Assembly (NCBI GenBank): GCA_964534175.1
Contig: CAZHNS010000006.1
Location: 1-64,000 of the forward strand
Reading direction: 5' to 3'
Source of the DNA: JAFGHJ01 sp964534175
Lineage (GTDB): Bacteria; Hydrothermota; UBA3072
Length of the DNA stretch: 64,000 nucleotides
How positions within the stretch are numbered: position 1 is the stretch's first letter; every line of letters begins with the position of its first letter. The translations under genes were made by a program, and so were the position numbers. Positions 7,845-14,865 of this stretch are shown piece by piece. The notes beneath the pieces were generated by a model. The model ran no database searches and was not told where the DNA came from. It was given only the letters and a program-made list of their open reading frames with translations.

Positions 7845-8423
7845 ATGGGTAAAGTAAAAGATAAGATTTTAAAAGAAGCTTTGATAAGTAAAAAGAAAGT
7901 AGAAAAAGAAACCTCTACTAAAATCAAAGAGATTAAAGATAAGGCTAATAAAGAAGCCAGCGATATAGAGAAAAAAGGTGCAGATCGAGCCAGAGAGGCA
8001 GGAGAAACTGAAAGAGAAAGAATCTTAAGCAGAATCAGGATGGAACTGTCCAGCAGGAAATTGGATAAGAAAAATGAAATCATTGAAAAACTTAAAAATA
8101 ACGTTTCAGAAGAGATGAAAAAATTGAAATGGGACGATTACAAGAAATTGGTTAAGGAGCTTATTCTCTCAGCTTGCGTAGACGGTGATGAGGAAATTAT
8201 TACCGGAACTCTGCATAATGATAGGGTGAAAGAATTAATCAAAGAATTGAATAATGAGAAAAAATATGATTTTAAAATCTCAGAAGATAAAGGAAATTTT
8301 GAAGTGGGAATAGTCTTATTCAAAGGAAAAAGAAGAGTTAACGCGACTCTTCCCGTTTTATTGGAAGAAGCCTTTGGGGAAATGCAAGAGGAAATAGTAG
8401 GAACTTTATTTGGCAGTGAATAG
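7845..8423 (+). CDS. ntpE: V-type ATP synthase subunit E
   Basis: This peripheral-stalk subunit of about 192 residues has an N-terminal half that is Lys/Glu-rich coiled coil pairing with subunit H. The C-terminal half is a globular alpha/beta domain that binds the top of the A3B3 head, with the family-typical LPVLLEEAFGEMQEEIVGTLFG ending. ATG 7845 was chosen over TTG 7839, which would overlap the ntpK stop; neither has a strong ribosome site. The downstream ntpC start lies inside the end of this gene. Confidence 0.9.
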   Translation: MGKVKDKILKEALISKKKVEKETSTKIKEIKDKANKEASDIEKKGADRAREAGETERERILSRIRMELSSRKLDKKNEIIEKLKNNVSEEMKKLKWDDYKKLVKELILSACVDGDEEIITGTLHNDRVKELIKELNNEKKYDFKISEDKGNFEVGIVLFKGKRRVNATLPVLLEEAFGEMQEEIVGTLFGSE

Positions 8424-9402
8424 ATTCGAAACAGTAAGAGTTCTGGATACAAAATATACTTATGCTTTAGGCGTAATACGCGCACGGGAAGTAAAATTAT
8501 TGACAGAGAAGAGATTTGAAGAATTACTCTCTTCCACTGATGTGGGAGAATTAATGGCAGCACTGCATGATACAGATTATGGGCAGTTCTTTAGAAATAT
8601 TAAGAAAAGTGAAGGCGAACAGGCCCTCGAGGATTCTAAAATAGCTCTTTATGATGATTTGGAAAAACTTATAGACAACACCGACGTAATGAGAATATTA
8701 AGAGCGAAGTACGATTTCCACAATGTAAAGGTTCTATTAAAAGGGAAGATTTCCGAGGCAGATTTCAGTGATAAATGTTCCTACCTAGGTTCTGTTCCTG
8801 TTTCTAAAATCCAAGAGATATTTAAGGAAGAAAAATATTCTTATCTTCCCGAATATCTAAAAAGAGCGGCGGAGGTAGGTATAGATGTTTACTATTCAGC
8901 TGACCATAATCCACAATCTTTAAGTTTTACTGTCGATAATATTATGGCGGAGACTTTGACTTCATATACGGAAAATTCTTTCCTTAATAATTATTACAAA
9001 ATGTGGGTGGATTTGACAAACCTGAAGATAATCCTGCGCCTTTTATTCCTCGAAAAATATCAAGAATTGATTGGCTTTGCAGTGCTTCCCGGCGGCAATA
9101 TAGGGGCGGATAAAATAAAGAAAGCCAAGATAGAGAGTCCCGATTCTCTGGAAGATTTTTACAGGGGTACGGTTTACAATTTTCTGTTAGAGTGGAAAGA
9201 TTCGTTCTCGCTTTTAGAGCGGCAATCTGAAAAGTTACTTGTTTCTTACCTTAAATCTGTCGCTTTCGAGGCTATAGGTGTGGAACCGGTAATCGCTTAT
9301 TTGCTTTTAAAAGAGAATGAGTTAAGAAATTTACGTATAATTTTTATAGGTAAAATGAATGGAGTGGGTGAGGATTTAATTAAGGAGAGGCTGATAATAT
9401 GA
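8410..9402 (+). CDS. ntpC: V-type ATP synthase subunit C (d)
   Basis: This 330-residue subunit is the socket that links the central stalk to the c-ring. Family features include the N-terminal YTYALGVIRAREVKLL stretch, GELMAALHDTDYG, an LRAKYDFHNVKVLLKGK motif and the C-terminal VIAYLLLKENELRNLRIIFIGK motif. TTG 8410 has AGGA 7 bases upstream and overlaps the end of ntpE by 14 bases; GTG 8416 is an alternative. It overlaps the next gene by an ATGA junction. Confidence 0.92.
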   Translation: MAVNRFETVRVLDTKYTYALGVIRAREVKLLTEKRFEELLSSTDVGELMAALHDTDYGQFFRNIKKSEGEQALEDSKIALYDDLEKLIDNTDVMRILRAKYDFHNVKVLLKGKISEADFSDKCSYLGSVPVSKIQEIFKEEKYSYLPEYLKRAAEVGIDVYYSADHNPQSLSFTVDNIMAETLTSYTENSFLNNYYKMWVDLTNLKIILRLLFLEKYQELIGFAVLPGGNIGADKIKKAKIESPDSLEDFYRGTVYNFLLEWKDSFSLLERQSEKLLVSYLKSVAFEAIGVEPVIAYLLLKENELRNLRIIFIGKMNGVGEDLIKERLII

Positions 9403-9710
9403 AAATTGCTTTTGCCGGTCCTTACGATCTTGTTTCTCCTTTTAAATCTCTGGGTGCGGAGATAATAAATACAGAAGATAAGAATATAGAAGAAATCAAG
9501 CAAGAAATCGAAAGTTCCGATTTTGCTATTGTTTTCGTTTTTGAAAATGTTTTTAAGGAGTTGATGAAATTCGAAGATCTCATGTCCAGTCCGGAAATTA
9601 ATGTCGTCCCTATACCCGGGATTGAAGGCAGTCAAGGATATGGAAAAGTGAGAATACGCGATATGGTTAAGAAAGCTGTTGGAATGGATATAGGAGGCTT
9701 TAATGAGTGA
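9399..9710 (+). CDS. ntpG: V-type ATP synthase subunit F
   Basis: This 103-residue central-stalk subunit has the usual Rossmann-like alpha/beta fold and length. It shows KIAFAGPYDLVSPFKSLGAE at the N-terminus, a central strand FAIVFVFENVF and a P-x-P-G (VPIPGIEGS) turn before the C-terminal helix. The ATG overlaps the ntpC stop (ATGA), with AAGGAGAGG upstream. Its own stop lies 5 bases inside ntpA. Confidence 0.9.
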   Translation: MKIAFAGPYDLVSPFKSLGAEIINTEDKNIEEIKQEIESSDFAIVFVFENVFKELMKFEDLMSSPEINVVPIPGIEGSQGYGKVRIRDMVKKAVGMDIGGFNE

Positions 9711-11466
9711 AGGAAAAATAATAAGGGTTTCAGGTCCTCTTGTTGTAGCGGAGAATATGAAAGGTTCCAGGATGTACGATGTTGTACACGTAGGAGAAGA
9801 AAAACTGCTCGGGGAAATCATCGAGTTAGAGAAAGATCTGGCTTCTATTCAGGTTTACGAGGAAACAGAAGGAATTGGTGTAGGTCAGCCGGTTTTTCTT
9901 ACAGGCGAACCTCTTTCAGTTAGTCTTGGTCCCGGTTTAATCGAGTCTATTTATGACGGAATTCAACGTCCGCTGGATAAAATTAAAAAGAAATCCGGGA
10001 ATTTTATCTCGAGAGGGATATCTGTAAATGCAATCGACCATGAAAAGAAGTGGGAATTTAAACCCGCGAAGAAAAAGGGAGATAAAGTCACGAGCGGTGA
10101 TATTCTCGGTACTGTACAGGAGACTGTTTTAATTGAACACAGGGTAATGGTACCTTTTGGTGTTGAGGGGACTATAGAGAAGATAGAAAAAGGTAATTTT
10201 ACCGTAGAAGACGTCGTGGCAGTCATTAAAACAGATGAAGGTAAGAAAGAAATTACAATGGAACAGAGATGGGGTGTTAGGAATGGAAGACCTGTTAAAA
10301 AGAGACTTGCTCCTACAACTCCTCTTTTTACCGGACAAAGGGTTGTAGATACTTTCTTCCCGATAGCTAAAGGCGGTACAGCCAGTGTTCCGGGTCCTTT
10401 TGGCTCGGGTAAAACTGTTATTCAACATCAGCTGGCAAAATGGGCTGAAGCTGAAGTTGTCGTCTATATAGGATGCGGGGAAAGAGGAAACGAAATGACC
10501 GATGTGCTTAATGAATTTCCTGAACTCGAAGACCCAAAATCCGGCGAACCTTTAATGAAAAGAACGATACTTCTGGCAAATACTTCGAATATGCCGGTTG
10601 CGGCTAGAGAAGCCTCGATTTATACAGGTATAACAATTGCCGAATACTTTAGAGATATGGGTTACTCTGTTGCGCTGATGGCGGATTCAACTTCCAGATG
10701 GGCTGAGGCTTTGCGTGAAATATCCGGAAGACTCGAAGAAATGCCCGGTGAGGAAGGGTATCCCGCCTATCTGGGCAGTAAAATCGCAGAATTTTACGAA
10801 AGAGCAGGAAGGGTAAAGTGTATAGGCAGTGATGATAGAGAAGGAGCGGTTTCGGTTATTGGTGCTGTTTCTCCTCCGGGTGGAGACTTATCTGACCCCG
10901 TTGTTCAGAATACCCTGCGGGTTGTAAAAGTTTTCTGGAGTTTGAAAGCTGAATTGGCTTACGCGAGACATTTCCCCGCAATCGATTGGTTGACTTCTTA
11001 TTCCCTTTATCCGGACAATGTTAAAGATTACATGAATAAGGAGGTTGCCGAGGATTTTCTTGAAATAGAGCGAGAGGCTATGAAGTTGCTCGAAGAAGAA
11101 GATGAATTACAGGAAATGGTAAGACTCGTTGGTATTGATGCTCTTTCTCCGAGAGAGAGACGTATACTCGTTGCGGCAAGGATTATAAGAGAAGATTTTC
11201 TGCATCAAAACGCGTTTCATAAGGTAGATACTTATACTTCCATAGAAAAACAGTATATTATGTTGAAGAATATTATAACTTTCCATCGGGAAGCGGAAAA
11301 ACATGATGCTGAACCCGAAGAATTGGAAAAGCTCGATATTCTAGAGGAAATTGCTCGTATGAAATTTGTTGATGAAAAAGAAATGAAAAAAATCGAGGGC
11401 TTAGAGGCTAAGATTAAAAACGCTTTGGGTAAAATTGCAACAGCTAAAGAGGAGGTAGCGACATGA
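9703..11466 (+). CDS. ntpA: V-type ATP synthase catalytic subunit A
   Basis: This 587-residue catalytic subunit has a beta-barrel N-terminus (residues ~5-70) and the A-subunit-specific non-homologous insert. The Walker A loop GPFGSGKT is at 231-238, followed by GCGERGNEM with its catalytic glutamate. The Walker B-like SVALMADSTSRWAEALRE segment and PAYLGSKIAEFYERAGRV come next. The three A and three B subunits form the ATP-hydrolysing head. The ATG follows GGAGG by 5 bases, and the C-terminus overlaps ntpB (ATGA). Length is typical. Confidence 0.97.
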   Translation: MSEGKIIRVSGPLVVAENMKGSRMYDVVHVGEEKLLGEIIELEKDLASIQVYEETEGIGVGQPVFLTGEPLSVSLGPGLIESIYDGIQRPLDKIKKKSGNFISRGISVNAIDHEKKWEFKPAKKKGDKVTSGDILGTVQETVLIEHRVMVPFGVEGTIEKIEKGNFTVEDVVAVIKTDEGKKEITMEQRWGVRNGRPVKKRLAPTTPLFTGQRVVDTFFPIAKGGTASVPGPFGSGKTVIQHQLAKWAEAEVVVYIGCGERGNEMTDVLNEFPELEDPKSGEPLMKRTILLANTSNMPVAAREASIYTGITIAEYFRDMGYSVALMADSTSRWAEALREISGRLEEMPGEEGYPAYLGSKIAEFYERAGRVKCIGSDDREGAVSVIGAVSPPGGDLSDPVVQNTLRVVKVFWSLKAELAYARHFPAIDWLTSYSLYPDNVKDYMNKEVAEDFLEIEREAMKLLEEEDELQEMVRLVGIDALSPRERRILVAARIIREDFLHQNAFHKVDTYTSIEKQYIMLKNIITFHREAEKHDAEPEELEKLDILEEIARMKFVDEKEMKKIEGLEAKIKNALGKIATAKEEVAT

Positions 11467-12893
11467 GAGTAGAATATCAGGCTGTTTCGGATATTTCCGG
11501 TCCTCTTTTATTTGTTGAGGGAGTAAGTGGTATTAGTTATGGTGAACTATGCTCGATTAAGTTGCCGAGCGGAGAGGAGAGAACAGGAAAAGTGCTCGAA
11601 GTCCATCGAGATAGAGCAATGGTTCAGGTATTCGAAGGTACCAGAGGAATAGATATTCCAAAAACTACAGTTGTTTTTCAGGGTAAAACCATCGAGTTAG
11701 CTTTATCCCGTGATATATTAGGGCGTGTTTTCGATGGGATGGGAAGAGTTATTGATGACGGACCAGCGATTTTACCGGAAAAGAGAAGAGATATTAACGG
11801 AGAACCGATCAATCCGTATGCGAGAGAATATCCCAACGAGTTTATCCAAACGGGTATTTCGACTATTGATGGGTTAAATCCTCTTGTAAGAGGACAAAAA
11901 TTGCCGTTTTTCTCCGGTTCAGGTTTGCCTCACAATAAAGTAGCCGCCCAAGTGGTAAGGCAGGCGAAAGTTCTTGGTTCGAAAGAAAGCTTTGCTGTTG
12001 TATTCGCAGCTATGGGTATTACTTTCGAAGAAGCGGAGTTTTTCAGGAATGATTTTGAACAAACGGGAGCACTGGAGAAAGTGGTTATGTTTTTAAATCT
12101 TGCAGATGATCCGGCAATCGAGCGAATCTCCACACCCAGGGCTGCTTTAACGGCTGCTGAATATCTTGCTTTCGATCTTGAAATGCATGTTCTTGTTATT
12201 ATTACCGATATGACCAATTACTGCGAGGCGCTACGAGAAATTTCGGCTGCAAGAAAGGAAGTACCGGGACGAAGAGGTTATCCGGGTTATCTTTATACCG
12301 ACCTTTCTATGATTTACGAAAGAGCCGGAAGAATAAAGGGTAATAAGGGTTCTATAACCATGATGCCTGTTCTTTCTATGCCTGAGGATGATAAAACACA
12401 TCCGATTCCGGATTTGACCGGATATATTACCGAAGGACAGATTATCTTTTCGCGTCCGCTCGAAAGGAAAGGCGTTAGTCCTCCCATAGATGTTTTGCCT
12501 TCACTTTCAAGATTGAAAGATAAGGGAATAGGTAAAGGGAAAACAAGAGAAGATCACGCTGATCTTTACAACCAATTATATGCTGCTTATTCGAGAGGCA
12601 AAGAGGCCGAAGAGCTTTCTGTTATACTGGGTGAAGCAGCCCTTTCCGAAATGGATAAGAAATATCTTGAGTTCATGAACAGGTTCGAAGCTGAATACGT
12701 TGGGCAGGGTGAGTATGAAGATAGGAGTGTAGAAGAAACCCTTGATTTGGGCTGGAAGCTTCTTTCTATATTCCCTAAAAAAGAACTAAAGAGAATACGT
12801 GATGAATATCTGGATAAATACTTCGCAAAATTCGGCGGAAAAGAAGATACTGAAGGTTCTAAAGCTGATAAGAATGCAAGTGGGAAAAAATAA
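11463..12893 (+). CDS. ntpB: V-type ATP synthase regulatory subunit B
   Basis: This 476-residue non-catalytic partner of subunit A lacks a Walker A lysine loop and instead carries the family signature FFSGSGLPHNKVAAQ. Other markers are FAAMGITFEEAEFF, ITDMTNYCEALREISAARKE, RRGYPGYLYTDLSMIYERAG and the C-terminal GWKLLSIFPKKELKRI. The last ~20 residues (GGKEDTEGSKADKNASGKK) are a polar tail. Translation is coupled to ntpA by an ATGA overlap. The next gene, ntpD, is separated by an unusually long 276-base spacer. Confidence 0.97.
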   Translation: MRVEYQAVSDISGPLLFVEGVSGISYGELCSIKLPSGEERTGKVLEVHRDRAMVQVFEGTRGIDIPKTTVVFQGKTIELALSRDILGRVFDGMGRVIDDGPAILPEKRRDINGEPINPYAREYPNEFIQTGISTIDGLNPLVRGQKLPFFSGSGLPHNKVAAQVVRQAKVLGSKESFAVVFAAMGITFEEAEFFRNDFEQTGALEKVVMFLNLADDPAIERISTPRAALTAAEYLAFDLEMHVLVIITDMTNYCEALREISAARKEVPGRRGYPGYLYTDLSMIYERAGRIKGNKGSITMMPVLSMPEDDKTHPIPDLTGYITEGQIIFSRPLERKGVSPPIDVLPSLSRLKDKGIGKGKTREDHADLYNQLYAAYSRGKEAEELSVILGEAALSEMDKKYLEFMNRFEAEYVGQGEYEDRSVEETLDLGWKLLSIFPKKELKRIRDEYLDKYFAKFGGKEDTEGSKADKNASGKK

Positions 12894-12920
12894 CTTCTAA
12901 GGTATTGATTTGGAATAATT

Positions 12921-13094
12921 GCTAAAATGCAAATATTAAATATCAAAATGGAAAATGACAAATCAAATTTCAAAAATAAAAAAAACAAACAATGAATAAT
13001 TCAAATAGCTTTTTGGTTTTTATTGTTAGGAGATGGGATGATTTTGCATTTTAATCTGTCATTTTGCTTTTTAATTTTTGATATTTTATTTACA
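12921..13094. repeat. Inverted pair of AT-rich repeat modules inside the V-ATPase operon
   Basis: The left arm (about 12921-12984) reads CTAAAATGCAAATATTAAAT, then ATCAAAATGGAAAATGACAA. The right arm (about 13037-13094) carries the approximate reverse complement (TTTTGCATTTTAATCTGTCA, then TTTTGCTTTTTAATTTTTGA). Related single arms lie at 22908-22966 and 24379-24436. In RNA the two arms could fold together. No gene is seen in the 276-base gap. Confidence 0.65.
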
Positions 13095-13169
13095 GAAATA
13101 TCTTTAATTACCTTGTGTTTTAATATCCGTTTGTTAGGTACGGTGACCGATTCAGGGAGTGTATAAGAT

Positions 13170-13787
13170 ATGGCAGTGCAAGTTAACGCGACGAGAATGG
13201 TGCTGCTCAGTCTTAAAAAGCGGCTCAATATCGCTAAAAGAGGACATAAATTATTAAAACAGAAGCAGGATGAGCTTCTGAGGATTCTTCAGAAAACCAT
13301 TAATGAACTTTCTTCTATGAGAAAAGAAGTAGAAGAACAGCTGTTAGAAGCTTTGAAGCAATTTTTTCTTGCGAGGGCTTATCAGGATAAAAATATCTTT
13401 GAAGGCTCTTTTTTAATGCTTGATACTGATATTGAGTTATCGATGGATGTGGAAAAAGTTATGAATGTTCCTCTTCCAAAATATCAAAAAAGTTTGAAGG
13501 GCGAGATAGTTTCCTATGGATTCGCGATGACTTCTCCCTCGCTTGATGTTGCGCTTGCAGGTTTAATGAAAGTCTTTGAGAGACTTATTGAAATGGCTGA
13601 GTTAGAGAAAAGAATTATTCTTTTAGCAGAAGAGATGGATAAAACAAGGCGCAGGGTTAACGCTCTTGAATATATATTGATTCCTGAAATTCAAAGTAGT
13701 GTGCGGGAAATAAATATGAAACTCGAAGAAAGAGAACGGGAAAAAAATTCAAGATTAATGATAATAAAGGATGTGATAAGAGGGTAA
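13170..13787 (+). CDS. ntpD: V-type ATP synthase subunit D
   Basis: This 205-residue central rotor shaft is two long antiparallel helices forming a coiled coil, as in all D subunits. Family markers are VNATRMVLLSLKKRL and LAKRGHKLLKQKQDEL-like sequence at the N-terminus. The C-terminal part is RRVNALEYILIPEIQSSVREINMKLEEREREKNSRLMIIK. GGGAG lies 9 bases before the ATG. It is displaced from ntpB by a repeat-bearing spacer but keeps the conserved operon position. Confidence 0.95.
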   Translation: MAVQVNATRMVLLSLKKRLNIAKRGHKLLKQKQDELLRILQKTINELSSMRKEVEEQLLEALKQFFLARAYQDKNIFEGSFLMLDTDIELSMDVEKVMNVPLPKYQKSLKGEIVSYGFAMTSPSLDVALAGLMKVFERLIEMAELEKRIILLAEEMDKTRRRVNALEYILIPEIQSSVREINMKLEEREREKNSRLMIIKDVIRG

Positions 13788-13788
13788 T

Positions 13789-14628
13789 ATGCTTTTTGTT
13801 ATATTTGTTTTATCTGTATCATCAATGGCAGAAGTCCGTGTAGATGCTTTTTTAGATACCACGGTTAAGCTGGTCTCTCTTTACCCTCAAATGGAAGGCG
13901 TTGATACTCTTGAAACTTTAATATTCAATCTCACTAACATAGAACGGAAAAAAAAGGGTTTGAGAAGTTTAGAATTTGACTATAGGTTAAGGATTGCTGC
14001 AAGACAGCATTCGAATGAGATGTTAGAAAAAAATCATCTTTCTCATGGTTCTTCAACTATGCTTAACAAAACTATGTTACAGCGAATATATAACTCAGGA
14101 TTACCAATTCTAAAAGTTGGTGAGAATATAGCGGAAGATGTCGGAGATCTAATCCCTTTCCTTTTTAAAAGTAATCTTGATTCTCTTGCTAAAAGAATTG
14201 TTAATGGCTGGATGGAGAGCCCTAGTCACAGAAAAAATATCCTGGAACCTGATTTTACGCATGTGGGAATTGGCTCTGTTGTGAGAGGAGAAACACATAA
14301 AGTAACGCAGAATTTTGCAGATTGTTCAGATTTTATGATTGATAGTGTGGTTGCAGAAGTGGATGAAGGGAAATACCGGCTCTTATTTTATATGAGTTCA
14401 TTCTTATCCGATATGCGAGTTTTTGATGATGGAGATGTGCTGGAAGAAGATTCCTTATATATACATCCGGGACGGATTGGTGTTCCTTTAAGGAGAGATT
14501 CAAGCCTGCATAAAGTTGAGCTGTGTTTGAAAGAACATCAACTTTACCGATGCGGTGTAAGACTTTTTGTCCATACGGGCAACCCGATCGAATCTATTTT
14601 CCAACCTTCAAGTGCAAAGTATAAATGA
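13789..14628 (+). CDS. Secreted CAP (SCP/PR1) domain protein
   Basis: This 279-residue protein has a short signal peptide (residues 1-14, ending SSMA) and one CAP domain. The tetrad usually seen in the CAP cavity is present: His74 (RQHSNEML), Glu112 (GENIA), Glu143 and His147 (WMESPSHRKNIL). The C-terminal ~100 residues form an unrecognised beta-rich tail. The gene starts one base after the ntpD stop, so it is the last gene of the V-ATPase transcription unit. CAP proteins are extracellular; a link to the ATPase is not evident. The spacer after it contains an imperfect palindrome. Confidence 0.85.
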   Translation: MLFVIFVLSVSSMAEVRVDAFLDTTVKLVSLYPQMEGVDTLETLIFNLTNIERKKKGLRSLEFDYRLRIAARQHSNEMLEKNHLSHGSSTMLNKTMLQRIYNSGLPILKVGENIAEDVGDLIPFLFKSNLDSLAKRIVNGWMESPSHRKNILEPDFTHVGIGSVVRGETHKVTQNFADCSDFMIDSVVAEVDEGKYRLLFYMSSFLSDMRVFDDGDVLEEDSLYIHPGRIGVPLRRDSSLHKVELCLKEHQLYRCGVRLFVHTGNPIESIFQPSSAKYK

Positions 14629-14639
14629 ACTGGTTTGTC

Positions 14640-14712
14640 TGTTGGATTGTGGGATCGTTGGGTTGAAGTTTTCAACTATCTAACTACCCAACCGCCTAAC
14701 TGTCTAACCGTT
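14640..14712. repeat. Imperfect palindrome of GTTGG/CTAACC words
   Basis: The left half, GTTGGATTGTGGGATCGTTG, and the right half, ACTACCCAACCGCCTAACTG, are loosely inverted around TTTTCAAC. It could act as the end of the V-ATPase transcript, although no U-tract follows the centre. The word family is shared with 4975-5025. Confidence 0.45.
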
Positions 14713-14760
14713 AAAAAATCATTATTATAAATAATAAAAATTTTTTTAACTATTTCCCCC

Positions 14761-14788
14761 TTGCATTTCTTGGAAGTATTTATATTTT
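14761..14788 (+). promoter_or_regulatory. Possible ppdK promoter
   Basis: TTGCAT (14761-14766), a 16-bp spacer and TATTTT (14783-14788). It is a weaker match than the other promoters in this window. Confidence 0.4.
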
Positions 14789-14865
14789 GTGAGCAGTAAA
14801 CGTAAGATAAGTAAGTCAAATGATTAACTTAAGTGTTTTTCCAAATTAAAAAAGGAGGAACGGTA

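Noticed and set aside
13789..13830. CAP-domain gene as an extra V-ATPase subunit
   Set aside because: It has a signal peptide and a full CAP tetrad, so it is exported and belongs to another family.
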